Made by a program: the position numbers and the translations under genes. Below, piece by piece: positions 7,379 to 15,939 of a stretch of DNA of 64,000 nt. The notes below the pieces were generated by a model. That model was not told where the DNA came from. It made no database searches and saw only the letters and a program-made list of their open reading frames with translations. This stretch comes from an uncultured Anaerolineaceae bacterium. GTDB lineage: Bacteria; Chloroflexota; Anaerolineae; Anaerolineales; Anaerolineaceae. Each line of letters starts with the position of its first letter. Position 1 is the first letter of the stretch. The stretch spans positions 3,467-67,466 of the forward strand of contig CALIHP010000024.1 in the NCBI GenBank assembly GCA_938020565.1. Direction: 5' to 3'.

Positions 7379-9136
7379 TTATTTCATCTTCGGGTCAAAC
7401 GCATCGCGCAGGCCGTCTCCGACGAAGTTGAAGCCGAGAACGGTAACGAAGATCAGGACGCCCGCCGGGAACCACATGAACCAGTAGTTGGTCATGACGT
7501 AGAGGTTGGTCGCGGCGTTGATAATCGAGCCCCATGAAGCGTACGGGTATTTAATCCCGATTCCAAGGAACGAAAGCGTTGCCTCGATGATAATGATCGA
7601 GCCGAGAGAGAGCGTCGCCTGAACGATCAGGAGCGGCATGACGTTCGGGACAAGGTGGACGAAAATCTGGCGCATGGTCCGGATCCCGGTCGCGCGCGTG
7701 GCGACCATGAAGTCCTGTTCCCGGAGGGAAAGGATCTGACCGCGGACGATTCGGGCGATCGAGGTCCAGCCGTTCAGCCCGATCACGATCATCAGTACGA
7801 AAATCCGCTTCATCGGAGGAATCTGGATGGTGTCCATGATCGCGCCAAGGATGAAGACGATCGGATAAAACGGGATCGTATTGAAAATATCGATAAAGCG
7901 CATGAACAGCATATCGACGATCCCGCCGAAATAGCCGGAAATTCCGCCGATGATGACGCCGATAATCGTTTCGATAAAGACGACGACGAAGCCGACGATG
8001 AGCGAAACGCGTCCGCCGTACATCAGTCGCGTCAAAACGTCCATCCCGTTGCTGTCGGTTCCGAGCGGATGCTGCAAGGATGGGAACGCGTACATATCAA
8101 TCAGTTCGGAAACTGTTCTGGTCCGGATCGTATAGGTATTATGCGTTCGGGAAATTCGGTATTCGACCGGATCCCCGTTTTCGTCAGCGATGGTAAAGGT
8201 CGTGTTCCCCTCGGCGATCGCTTCCAGGAAAGCGTTTTTGAATTCTACGCTCAGGAAGATATCTCTTGACGCAGCGCGGATCATCAGGTTCGAAATTGAA
8301 GCGAACGGTTCGCCGTCGGCGCTGTCGAGATAGACGATCGTCCGGTCCTCGTCTTCAACGATCGCGTACTGCTGACCGTCGAATTCGAACGTTTCCTCGT
8401 TCCCGATCATGGCCAGACCGGCGCCGCGGACGAATCCGTATTTCTTAACTACGGCGGCTCCATCCGGGCGAAACGCGTCGAAAATCAGCGTGGTCCCGAT
8501 CGCGACCGGCCTGGTGACGCTGATGATGGTGGTTTTTCCCTGCCGGCGAAGGACGAACTGCTGGTCGTTGAAATCGAACGTTTCCGTTTTCGCTTTGATC
8601 GCGTCGGTAATCGCGGTCTCTTCCTCCGGGGTCAACGTTTCCCCGGTGTTCAGCGTGAATTCCGCGTTCTTTCCGAGAAGCAGGACGCTTCCGATTTCTG
8701 CAAGGCTGAAAATCTGATAGAAATCGTCCCCAAATTCTATATAGGAATAATGAACGCCGCCGTGCTCAAAGGTGGCTGCGCCGTTATTTTTCGCGAGGAC
8801 AAAGTTGGCGGCGGCGATATTCGAGAAGGATTCGCCGTCTTTAACGATATACCGTAAATCCTGATTCAGCGATCCCGACGCGTATTCACGCAGGATCGCA
8901 TCCTGTTTTCGAAAGACCTGCTGCTGCTTGTAGGGGGAAAGGAGGCCGCCGATGAACGAGAAAGTGAACATGGCGATCAGGATGATCATGCCTGCGATGG
9001 CCAGCTTGTTGCGGACGAAGCGCCGCCAGATCAGCAGTCCCGGAGAAAGGACGCGGATCCTTTTTTCGTCGTCGAGACGGACCTCCGCTTCGGGCGTTTC
9101 GGATTCGTTCTGATTTAGAATGGGTTGTTCGCTCAT
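7379..9136 (-). CDS. oppC: OppC-type permease with a ~270-residue extracytoplasmic insertion
   Basis: Membrane subunit of the peptide importer. The N-terminal OppC_N region (ending in a helix at about residues 43-66) and the permease core starting at HPLGTDSNGMDVL (residue 356) are typical, with the ATPase-contact loop RATGIRTMRQIFVHLVPN. Between helix 1 and the core lie about 280 residues, where normal OppC has about 40; the whole protein is 585 residues against about 300. The insert is beta-rich and contains loosely repeated units around TFDFNDQQFVLR, TFEFDGQQYAIV and TFTIADENGDPVEYRI. By topology it should sit outside the membrane, where it could contact OppA (itself oversized). RBS and spacing to oppB are normal. 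Confidence 0.9.
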   Translation of the reverse strand: MSEQPILNQNESETPEAEVRLDDEKRIRVLSPGLLIWRRFVRNKLAIAGMIILIAMFTFSFIGGLLSPYKQQQVFRKQDAILREYASGSLNQDLRYIVKDGESFSNIAAANFVLAKNNGAATFEHGGVHYSYIEFGDDFYQIFSLAEIGSVLLLGKNAEFTLNTGETLTPEEETAITDAIKAKTETFDFNDQQFVLRRQGKTTIISVTRPVAIGTTLIFDAFRPDGAAVVKKYGFVRGAGLAMIGNEETFEFDGQQYAIVEDEDRTIVYLDSADGEPFASISNLMIRAASRDIFLSVEFKNAFLEAIAEGNTTFTIADENGDPVEYRISRTHNTYTIRTRTVSELIDMYAFPSLQHPLGTDSNGMDVLTRLMYGGRVSLIVGFVVVFIETIIGVIIGGISGYFGGIVDMLFMRFIDIFNTIPFYPIVFILGAIMDTIQIPPMKRIFVLMIVIGLNGWTSIARIVRGQILSLREQDFMVATRATGIRTMRQIFVHLVPNVMPLLIVQATLSLGSIIIIEATLSFLGIGIKYPYASWGSIINAATNLYVMTNYWFMWFPAGVLIFVTVLGFNFVGDGLRDAFDPKMK

Positions 9137-9152
9137 TTTGGAGGCTCCTTCA

Positions 9153-10139
9153 CTAATTTATCCGGACGCGCGGATCGACGACCGCATACATGAAATCGGC
9201 GATCAGCAGGCTGACCTGGGTCAGCGCGATGGACAGGAACGAATAAAACATGGCGAAGGGGATGTCTCCCTGCGTAACGGCCGTGTAGGACGCGAAACCG
9301 ATTCCGGGAATCTGGAAGAGCGTTTCGGTAATCAGCGATCCGGCGAACAGGTTCGGGATCAGGTAAGACATGTACGTGACCAGCGGGATCAGCGTGTTGC
9401 GGAACGCATGCTTGCGAATGACGACGTCCTCGGGGAGGCCTTTGGCCCGGGCCGTGCGGATGTAGTCGGCGTTCAGGACCTCAAGCATGTTTGTTCGCGT
9501 AAAGCGCATCATGCCGCCGATACTCAGCATTGAAAGCGTAACGACCGGCAGTACCATATGATGCGACAGGTCGAGGAACTTCCTGAATTCGCTGAGCTGC
9601 ATGTGGTAGCGGCCGACGGCGCCATACAGGTCGAACCAGCCTAATTTGATCGAAAAGATGAATTTCAGCACGGTCGCCAGGAAGAATGTCGGAAGAGAGA
9701 TACAGGCTAACGAGAAAACGGTCACGAAGTAGTCGGTTTTTCCATACTGATTGCGCGCCGCCGTGATTCCCAGCGGAATCGAGATAAACGTCTGGACGAA
9801 AAGCGTAACGACGTTTAAAAAGATCGAATACCAGATAACTTCCTTGAATTTCGCGATGACGGGTTTGTTGAAGACCCAGGAGGTCCCCCAGTCTCCGCGC
9901 ATTGCGTTCCGGAACCATTTAAAGAATCCGTCCAGGATCGACGTGTCGCGGGCGTAAAGCTTATTGAGCTCGGTTAAGATTTCGTTGTAGGGTTTAGCTC
10001 CCGGAAGAGCGGAACGTTGCCGGGCGGTCGTTTCGATAAAGGAAGTCGGTAAAAACCGAATCGCGGTGTAGATGATTAATGATCCGAAGATCAGGATTAT
10101 CACCGCGAAAAGAAACCGGCGCAGCAGGTATTTTGACAT
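9153..10139 (-). CDS. oppB: Oligopeptide ABC transporter permease OppB
   Basis: Second membrane subunit of the peptide importer, 328 residues with about six helices. Helix 1 is near the N-terminus (FLFAVIILIFGSLIIYTAI), followed by the extracytoplasmic loop and the binding-protein-dependent transport core with RTARAKGLPEDVVIRKHAFRN as the ATPase-contact motif. It ends VVDPRVRIN, typical of the DppB/OppB family. It lies 380 bases downstream of oppA, with two strong hairpins in between, and 16 bases before oppC. Confidence 0.94.
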   Translation of the reverse strand: MSKYLLRRFLFAVIILIFGSLIIYTAIRFLPTSFIETTARQRSALPGAKPYNEILTELNKLYARDTSILDGFFKWFRNAMRGDWGTSWVFNKPVIAKFKEVIWYSIFLNVVTLFVQTFISIPLGITAARNQYGKTDYFVTVFSLACISLPTFFLATVLKFIFSIKLGWFDLYGAVGRYHMQLSEFRKFLDLSHHMVLPVVTLSMLSIGGMMRFTRTNMLEVLNADYIRTARAKGLPEDVVIRKHAFRNTLIPLVTYMSYLIPNLFAGSLITETLFQIPGIGFASYTAVTQGDIPFAMFYSFLSIALTQVSLLIADFMYAVVDPRVRIN

Positions 10140-10406
10140 CGAACCCCTTTCTTTTGGTAAGACGATCTCCCGATTCCATATCCGGGATGTTCAGCGCGGA
10201 CCTGGAAGACCGGTTTTTGCTCTCCGAACGATGGCTTCGGCCTGCGCAGGCTTTACCGGCGATCCATGCAGCGCGCGGCCGCGGAAAGCATCCCTGTTTT
10301 TCTGCCGGAAAATTCGGCACCGCGATCCTTTTTTTATTGATTCGTCCGGGGACGTTCCCTGTCGTTCCCCAGACCCGGGACGGCGGATCGGTCTCCGGCG
10401 GTAACG

Positions 10407-10448
10407 CCGGCAAGGAGGGACTCGACGCTGCAAAGTCCCTCCTGCCGG
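10407..10448 (-). repeat. Long inverted repeat between oppA and oppB
   Basis: CCGGCAAGGAGGGACT (10407-10422) is complementary to AGTCCCTCCTGCCGG (10434-10448) with one bulged base. No U-tract follows on the minus strand, so it is more likely an RNA-stabilising or attenuating hairpin than a full terminator. It lies in the 380-base stretch 10140-10519, which holds no convincing gene. Confidence 0.75.
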
Positions 10449-10465
10449 TTTAAGTCTCGAATCTG

Positions 10466-10501
10466 GTTACCCGCCGCCGGTATTTCTGCGCGGCGGGTAA
10501 C
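10466..10501 (-). terminator. Hairpin directly downstream of oppA
   Basis: GTTACCCGCCG (10466-10476) and CGGCGGGTAAC (10491-10501) form a perfect 11-bp stem starting 19 bases after the oppA stop. There is no strong U-run on the minus strand. It probably acts as a 3'-stabiliser or partial terminator that keeps oppA expression above that of oppBCDF. Confidence 0.6.
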
Positions 10502-10519
10502 GCTGAATAAAACAAGTCC

Positions 10520-12919
10520 TTATTTCGTCGCCATTTCGATCCGATCGACCGCCTCGTTCCACATCAGGAACGTCGTCGAATCGGGGAGCATCGATTCAGG
10601 AACGATCCGCTGGGAGCTGTAGATCGTAGCGTTCTGGCGCTGGTACGCCGGGATCTCGACGGCCCAGTCGACGATGATATCGAGCGCGGTCTTATAGACC
10701 TGCTTGCGATAAGCCTGGTCGTCCGACTGGCGGGCGAGGACGATCGCTTCGTCGAGGTCCGGATCCGCGATATGGTAGTGGTTCGAGTCCGAACCGCCGC
10801 GGCCGACGATGCCGCTGCTGTGATACACCTGATACATGTCCGGATCGATGGTCGACTGCCAGGCGGCGCACCACATTTCCTGCTTTCCGCCGTCGAGCGC
10901 GTCCCACATGACCGAGTTGTCGGCAGGATCGTTGATCCGGATGTCGATTCCGATTTTCGCGAGCGCGGCCTGAGCGTCGGTCAACACGGCGAAGGAGGGA
11001 TGGTCTCCCGTTCCGTTGCCGCCGATCATAACTTCATAGCTCATCTTCGCGCCTTCCGGAGCGGCCGTGAATTTCCCGGTCGCTTCGTCGAAGGTATAGC
11101 CGGCGGCCTTGAAGAAACCGACGGCGGCGTCGAGCGCGGCGGCATATTTCGCCTCGGCGTCCATGTCGTCGGTGTAGATATCGTTACCGTCGACGTCAAC
11201 GGAGAACGCGACCTTGTAGTCCGGATCGGTCTTCTGCGGCGCGGCCCAGGAGGTATTGGAGATCGGGTAGTTGATGACCGAAGCGGCTTCGCCGTAGTAG
11301 GAATCATACGCCGTATCGCGGTAAACCGAGAAAACGGTCGCGATCCCGCGGCGGAGGTTCTTCGAGGCCTCGGAGCCCGGTTCGCCGCCCACGTTCATCG
11401 TATCGGCGTTCATCCCGATATATCCGTAGCCGAGATTGTCGACTTTGATCGTGTTGACGACGTCGCCGTTGATATCGCCGTTGCTGTTATAGGAGGCGAT
11501 TTCTTCGTAGTTCGACTTGGACCCGCTCATGTCCCCGACGTCGATCGTTCCCGCGCTGAGCGCCGCGACGAATTCGTTGGCGTTGGTTTCGCGGTACTGG
11601 ACCTCTTTCGTGACCGGCTCGCCGTTGAAATAATTTTCGCTGGCTTCGAAATAAGCGACCTTGTTTTCATACCTGACGAATTTATACGGGCCGGCGCCCA
11701 TCGGATGATTCGTTTTGGCTTCGACGATGCTGAGGTCGTTGTACGGGTGCCCGAACATGTTGTTGTCATAGTCGTACAGTTCCGGATCGCCGTAGTAGTG
11801 CATCGGTGCGAGATAGCCCTCGAACAGCTGGTAAATTGTCGGCGCTTCGTAACCGTCGGTCGTAATTTCAACAGTATAATCGTCAACTTTCCTGATGCCG
11901 GAAATGTTCGGGATGCCTTCGCCCATTTCGGGATCCTGCGAACCGAGATTGGAGATGAAGGTGTCCTTCGCGTAGGAAAGGATCGACTGGTTGTCAGAGT
12001 TGGCGGACTCGGTCGTAAAGAATTCATCCGCGTCCCCGGCGTACGCCTCAACCGTTTCGGCTACATAGTCTTCGATCGTCGGGAATTCGCCGTCGGCGAT
12101 CTTGAAGGTTTTTCCGGATTTCGCGGTCAGGACGCCGTCGGCAACGTCGCCGAAGCCCCAGAGCGCCATGCCGGCGGCGACCTTCAGGCCCGGTTCGGCG
12201 GCGATTTCGTCAGCGCTGACGCCGAGCGTTTCCGCGGCTCTATCCGCGTATTTGGCGTTAACGTAATCGACGATCCCCTGAACCTCAAACGTCCAGCGGC
12301 CGTCGATCAGCGCCCAGTAGGCGTCCTGCTGTTCCTGCGTCCAGGTGTCAGCGTCGGTCCATTCATGATCGCGGCCGGCTTCGATAATCCCGTTGGCCAG
12401 CGTTTCGTATCTGGCGTAGACGTCGGAGGTCGTCTGCGTCAGGTAGTCCTGGAGCCCGATAATCGGATAGGTCCGAAGCGTCGTCGAACCGACATAGGCG
12501 GGATCGAGAAATACGTAGTACGTAAAGATAATATCGTCGGCGGTCGCCTGAACGCCGTCGGAGAAATAGAGATCATCCCGAAGCTTGACGGTGTATTTCG
12601 TCGTATCAGAGGCTTCGTCGTAGTCGACGGCCGTGTCCGCGACCCCGTTATAGAAATAATCGACGCCGTTGTAAGGCCGGGTTTCGCCCTCGATCGCGTT
12701 AAAGACGATCGCTCCGGTCCGATCGGTCGTCAGCAGCTTTACCTGCGTCAGTCTGACAATCTGATTGTCATAAACGGTATCATAAAAGAAAGGCGAGAAT
12801 TTTTCGGAGAAGGCCCCGCTGCCGATAACGAGCGGGGTCGTATCCTGCGCGAGGGCAGGGGCGACCATCGAAATGATCATGACGAAACTAAGGAAAAAGC
12901 TTAACCATTTTTTATTCAT
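10520..12919 (-). CDS. oppA: Oligopeptide-binding protein OppA (SBP_bac_5 family), enlarged
   Basis: Extracytoplasmic peptide-binding protein of the opp system. Residues 1-25 form a signal peptide ending in APALAQ, without a lipobox Cys. SBP_bac_5 features follow: KYTVKLRDDLYFSDGVQATADDI, then GAGPYKFVRYE, and near the C-terminus WQSTIDPDMYQVYHSS. At 799 residues it is much larger than the usual 530-600. Extra sequence lies at about residues 150-300, acidic and rich in Ala, Asp and Trp. It is the first gene of the minus-strand operon, with its own promoter at 13014-13042 and a hairpin after its stop. The enlargement parallels that of OppC. Confidence 0.92.
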   Translation of the reverse strand: MNKKWLSFFLSFVMIISMVAPALAQDTTPLVIGSGAFSEKFSPFFYDTVYDNQIVRLTQVKLLTTDRTGAIVFNAIEGETRPYNGVDYFYNGVADTAVDYDEASDTTKYTVKLRDDLYFSDGVQATADDIIFTYYVFLDPAYVGSTTLRTYPIIGLQDYLTQTTSDVYARYETLANGIIEAGRDHEWTDADTWTQEQQDAYWALIDGRWTFEVQGIVDYVNAKYADRAAETLGVSADEIAAEPGLKVAAGMALWGFGDVADGVLTAKSGKTFKIADGEFPTIEDYVAETVEAYAGDADEFFTTESANSDNQSILSYAKDTFISNLGSQDPEMGEGIPNISGIRKVDDYTVEITTDGYEAPTIYQLFEGYLAPMHYYGDPELYDYDNNMFGHPYNDLSIVEAKTNHPMGAGPYKFVRYENKVAYFEASENYFNGEPVTKEVQYRETNANEFVAALSAGTIDVGDMSGSKSNYEEIASYNSNGDINGDVVNTIKVDNLGYGYIGMNADTMNVGGEPGSEASKNLRRGIATVFSVYRDTAYDSYYGEAASVINYPISNTSWAAPQKTDPDYKVAFSVDVDGNDIYTDDMDAEAKYAAALDAAVGFFKAAGYTFDEATGKFTAAPEGAKMSYEVMIGGNGTGDHPSFAVLTDAQAALAKIGIDIRINDPADNSVMWDALDGGKQEMWCAAWQSTIDPDMYQVYHSSGIVGRGGSDSNHYHIADPDLDEAIVLARQSDDQAYRKQVYKTALDIIVDWAVEIPAYQRQNATIYSSQRIVPESMLPDSTTFLMWNEAVDRIEMATK

Positions 12920-13013
12920 TCTTACTCCTTATTCTGATATGGCTCCGACCGGGTCGGATCGGGCATAAGGTCAGGACTTTAAGGCGGCGCCTGATACCTG
13001 TTTCTTACCGTCT

Positions 13014-13042
13014 ATTTTGCCTCAGGTTGGGGAGGATGTCAA
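13014..13042 (-). promoter_or_regulatory. Promoter of the opp operon
   Basis: On the minus strand, TTGACA (13042-13037) is followed by a 17-base spacer and CAAAAT (13019-13014), a 4/6 match to TATAAT. The start would be near 13007, giving an 87-base leader before oppA. Confidence 0.65.
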
Positions 13043-13119
13043 TATAATTAAGGTTTTTGAATCCTAATTTAGGCGTCGATCGCTGCGGTTCTCCGGTCGT
13101 CCGCAGCGTTAATTCCGGC

Positions 13120-13125
13120 TATAAT
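13120..13125 (+). promoter_or_regulatory. -10 element immediately upstream of the cysteine desulfurase (leaderless start)
   Basis: A perfect TATAAT ends 7 bases before the ATG at 13133, so transcription should begin at or next to the start codon. No Shine-Dalgarno sequence is present. The -35 region is weak and overlaps an 8-bp inverted repeat (CGCTGCGG at 13081-13088, CCGCAGCG at 13101-13108). Confidence 0.6.
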
Positions 13126-13132
13126 TCTTCGC

Positions 13133-14302
13133 ATGGCAACGATCGAGAATTACTTTGACTACGCGGCGACGACCCCGGTTCACCCGCGCGCAGCGGCCGC
13201 GATGCAGCGCTATTTTCAATCGGATTTTGGCAACCCTTCCTCAGCGCACGCGTTCGGGCAGGCCGCTTTCCACGCTGTCCAGGTTTCACGCGATTCACTG
13301 CTGGCGCATTTCAACGCGCCGGCCGGGTCCGAAATCGTCTTTACCGGCAGCTCAACCGAAGCGGCGAATCTCGTGATCTGGAGCCGGGCGATCGACTTCT
13401 ATCGGCGGACCGGCCGCCCCGGCCTGATCCTGATTTCCGCAACAGAGCATGCCGCCGTCCGCAATACGGTTTCACAGCTCGATGCGTATGGCTTCTGCCG
13501 GATGAAAGTCATTCCGGTCGATTCGGCCGCGATTTTGCGTCTGGACGTTTTTGAAGCCAGTCTGGCGGAAGACCCTGTTCTCGTTTCGATCATCGGCGCG
13601 AATAACGAGCTGGGAACGGTTCAACCGGTCCGCGAAGTCGTCCGCATGTGCCAGGCAGCCGGCGTTCCGTACCACTGCGACGCAACGCAGCTGGTTGCGC
13701 ATAGTCTTTTGGATTTGACGGAATGCCCAGTCGACTACCTGACGTTCAGCGGGCATAAATGCTACGCGCCGAAGGGAATCGGCGCTCTGATCGCGCGGGA
13801 GCCGTCGTCGCTCCGGGCGCATATTTTCGGCGCGGGACAGGAGCGTGGGCTGCGCGCCGGGACGGAGAACGTTCCGTATATCGTCGCGATTGCGGAAGCG
13901 TACCGGCTTCTGAAGGAGACGTATCCGGAGCGGGTCCGGGCGGAAACCGGGCTCCGGGAGCGCCTGATCGGTCGGGTCCTGGATGAGGTTCCGGACGTGC
14001 GGCTGACCGGGGATCCGGAGAGCCGGCTGAGTAACCATGCGTCTTTTTCCTTTAAAAATATTGACAGCCTCATGCTCCAGTCCGCGCTGGATCAGGAAGG
14101 CTACGCCGTTTCGATTGGATCGGCCTGCCGGTCGAACCAGGTTCGTGGCCAGCAGCAGCTCGTCGAAATCGGGCTGCCGTCTGACTGGCTCAACGGCGGA
14201 TTAAGGATCACGAACGGCATTTATTCTACGCCGGAGAGCGTCGACGGTCTCGTTGACGCGCTGAAAGAAACCGTTTCGAAAATTCGGAGCTTTCTTTCGT
14301 GA
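13133..14302 (+). CDS. Cysteine desulfurase (NifS/IscS family)
   Basis: PLP enzyme that takes sulfur from cysteine as an enzyme-bound persulfide for tRNA thiolation and Fe-S assembly. The N-terminal YFDYAATTPVHP motif, the PLP-lysine motif SGHKCYAPKGIG and the loop Cys in GSACRSNQ, the persulfide-carrying residue, are all present. The length of 389 residues is standard. The next gene is mnmA, with a 4-base overlap, so this protein is the probable sulfur donor for tRNA 2-thiouridine. It appears to be translated from a leaderless mRNA (TATAAT 7 bases before the ATG). The exact subtype (NifS versus IscS) cannot be decided. Confidence 0.93.
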   Translation: MATIENYFDYAATTPVHPRAAAAMQRYFQSDFGNPSSAHAFGQAAFHAVQVSRDSLLAHFNAPAGSEIVFTGSSTEAANLVIWSRAIDFYRRTGRPGLILISATEHAAVRNTVSQLDAYGFCRMKVIPVDSAAILRLDVFEASLAEDPVLVSIIGANNELGTVQPVREVVRMCQAAGVPYHCDATQLVAHSLLDLTECPVDYLTFSGHKCYAPKGIGALIAREPSSLRAHIFGAGQERGLRAGTENVPYIVAIAEAYRLLKETYPERVRAETGLRERLIGRVLDEVPDVRLTGDPESRLSNHASFSFKNIDSLMLQSALDQEGYAVSIGSACRSNQVRGQQQLVEIGLPSDWLNGGLRITNGIYSTPESVDGLVDALKETVSKIRSFLS

Positions 14303-15393
14303 GTCTCAATGAAAAAAAAGTCGTCGTCGGGATGAGCGGCGGCGTCGACAGCTCGGTTGCGGCGTACCTGTTAAAAAGGGATGGGTACGATGTTGTCGGC
14401 GTCATGCTGAAGCTTTGGGCGGAGGAAGGCGGGACGCGCGATAACGCCTGCTGCTCGCTGGCGTCTGTTAACGACGCGCGGCAGGTCGCCGCCGCGATTG
14501 GTATCTCCTTTTACCTCCTTGACGCGGCATCGTCCTTCTATGAGAAAGTCGTCGTCCCGTTTATCGAAGCGTACCTGCGCGGCGAAACGCCAAATCCCTG
14601 CGCGGACTGCAACCCGCTGGTCCGCTGGCGCTGGCTCCTGAATTACGCGGATTTGATCGGCGCAGAGTATGTCGCCACGGGGCATTACGCGCGGATCCGG
14701 CGGAACAGCGCCGGGGTTCCGATTCTTTCCCGCGGCGCGGATCGGCGCAAAGATCAGTCGTATATTCTGAGCCGGATCCCGATCGACGCGCTGAAGCGGA
14801 GTCTTTTCCCGCTGGGCGAGCTGACCAAGCCGGAAGTGCGCCAGATCGCGAAGGAGGCAGGGCTCCCTTCGTCGGAAAAGAAAGAATCGCAGGATATCTG
14901 TTTTATTGCCGGCGGCGATTATCGTGCTTTCCTGAGGCGCAGGGCCGGCGGACGGATTTACCCGGGAACGTTTATCGATCCCGACGGGAAGGTTCTCGGA
15001 GAGCATGACGGTCTCCCGTTTTATACGATCGGACAGCGGAAGGGGATCCGGATTGCGAGCCCCGAACCGAAGTATGTGCTGCGGAAAAACGCGCGGGATC
15101 AGACGATAACCGTCGGGAGCCGGGCGGACGCGCTCGTCGAGCGGATCCGGCTGCGGGATGTAAATTGGCTGCGTTCAGGGGCTGATCCGGCGGAGGAAAA
15201 AATCTTTGCTCAGCTGCGTTATAAGTCCGCGCCTGTCGGCGTTCGGCTGGAGCGCCAGCCGGACGGGTCGGTTCTCGTCCGGTTCTCCGCGCCGCAGCCA
15301 GCGATCGCGCCGGGGCAAACCTGTACGTTGTACGATGATTCAGATCAAGTTATTGCAAGCGGTACAATTAATTTGATAAACTTATCAACATGA
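14299..15393 (+). CDS. mnmA: tRNA-specific 2-thiouridylase MnmA
   Basis: Adenylates and thiolates U34 of Lys, Glu and Gln tRNAs. The PP-loop is GMSGGVDSSVAAYLL near the N-terminus. The catalytic cysteines lie in NPCADCNPLVRW and SQDICFIAGG. The GQRKGIRI segment and the C-terminal beta-barrel ending in GQTCTLYDD are typical. It starts with GTG at 14299, inside the desulfurase stop (GTGA overlap), so the two are co-translated as a sulfur relay. The 364-residue length is normal. The end overlaps a small membrane-protein gene by 4 bases. Confidence 0.95.
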   Translation: MSLNEKKVVVGMSGGVDSSVAAYLLKRDGYDVVGVMLKLWAEEGGTRDNACCSLASVNDARQVAAAIGISFYLLDAASSFYEKVVVPFIEAYLRGETPNPCADCNPLVRWRWLLNYADLIGAEYVATGHYARIRRNSAGVPILSRGADRRKDQSYILSRIPIDALKRSLFPLGELTKPEVRQIAKEAGLPSSEKKESQDICFIAGGDYRAFLRRRAGGRIYPGTFIDPDGKVLGEHDGLPFYTIGQRKGIRIASPEPKYVLRKNARDQTITVGSRADALVERIRLRDVNWLRSGADPAEEKIFAQLRYKSAPVGVRLERQPDGSVLVRFSAPQPAIAPGQTCTLYDDSDQVIASGTINLINLST

Positions 15394-15650
15394 GTCAACC
15401 GGGCGTTTTGTTGAGTTTCCTGATTTCCGGTACAGTCGCCAGCCTTTGGAGCGTTATTTTCGCTGAAAAGAGATCGCATTTTGTGTTTTATCTTATCAGC
15501 GGGATCGGCGGTTTTTTCGGCGGCGTCAAAATTGGCGATCTGATTGGACAAAGCCCGCTTCGAATTGGCGAGGTTAATCTGGTTTTCGGACTGCTCGGCG
15601 CGTTTGGTGTGTTGTGGTTTTGCCGGTTGGTAATTCAATCTGCAAGCTGA
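15390..15650 (+). CDS. Small three-helix membrane protein
   Basis: An 86-residue, almost entirely hydrophobic protein with three predicted helices at about residues 5-22, 30-50 and 60-82, and Gly-rich turns (GIGGFFGGVKIGD). The shape recalls the GlsB/YeaQ transglycosylase-associated family, but I cannot confirm that. It overlaps mnmA by 4 bases and lies 28 bases before a cold-shock gene. Its function is unknown. Confidence 0.7.
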   Translation: MSQPGVLLSFLISGTVASLWSVIFAEKRSHFVFYLISGIGGFFGGVKIGDLIGQSPLRIGEVNLVFGLLGAFGVLWFCRLVIQSAS

Positions 15651-15678
15651 TTTAGAAGAATTGTAGTGGGGTCTATGT

Positions 15679-15888
15679 ATGAGTGAAGAAATGGTTGGAA
15701 CCGTAAAGTGGTTCAATACGTCCAAAGGTTTTGGATTTATTTTGACGGAAGACGGAACGGAAGTATTCGTTCATTATTTGGATATTCAGGCTGAAGGATT
15801 TCGAAACCTGACAGAAGGACAGAAGGTTTCATTCGTCCTTCAGAACACAGGCAAGGGACTTCGCGCGACTGAAGTTAAGCCGTTATAA
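15679..15888 (+). CDS. Cold-shock domain protein (CspA family)
   Basis: A 69-residue single-stranded nucleic-acid-binding protein acting as an RNA chaperone. It begins GTVKWFNTSKGFGFI (RNP1 is KGFGFI), with RNP2 as VFVHY and the C-terminal GLRATEV segment, so the full CSD is present. It has a terminator directly after it and may be co-transcribed with mnmA. The family also contains constitutively expressed members, so cold induction is not implied. Confidence 0.95.
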   Translation: MSEEMVGTVKWFNTSKGFGFILTEDGTEVFVHYLDIQAEGFRNLTEGQKVSFVLQNTGKGLRATEVKPL

Positions 15889-15903
15889 GCTCGATTACGA
15901 TGG

Positions 15904-15931
15904 ACCGCGGAATCCCGCGGTTCTTTTTTTT
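15904..15931 (+). terminator. Rho-independent terminator after the cold-shock gene
   Basis: ACCGCGG (15904-15910) and CCGCGGT (15915-15921) are followed by a tract of Ts interrupted once by C. It separates the plus-strand operon from convergent trmFO, whose stop is at 15940. Confidence 0.9.
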
Positions 15932-15939
15932 GTTCCCCG

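Noticed and set aside
10772..12904. A 710-codon open frame on the plus strand opposite oppA
   Set aside because: It is the mirror of a real gene with strong codon bias; the peptide is a Val/Arg/Gly/Asp-rich shadow without domains, and oppA has a signal peptide and family motifs.
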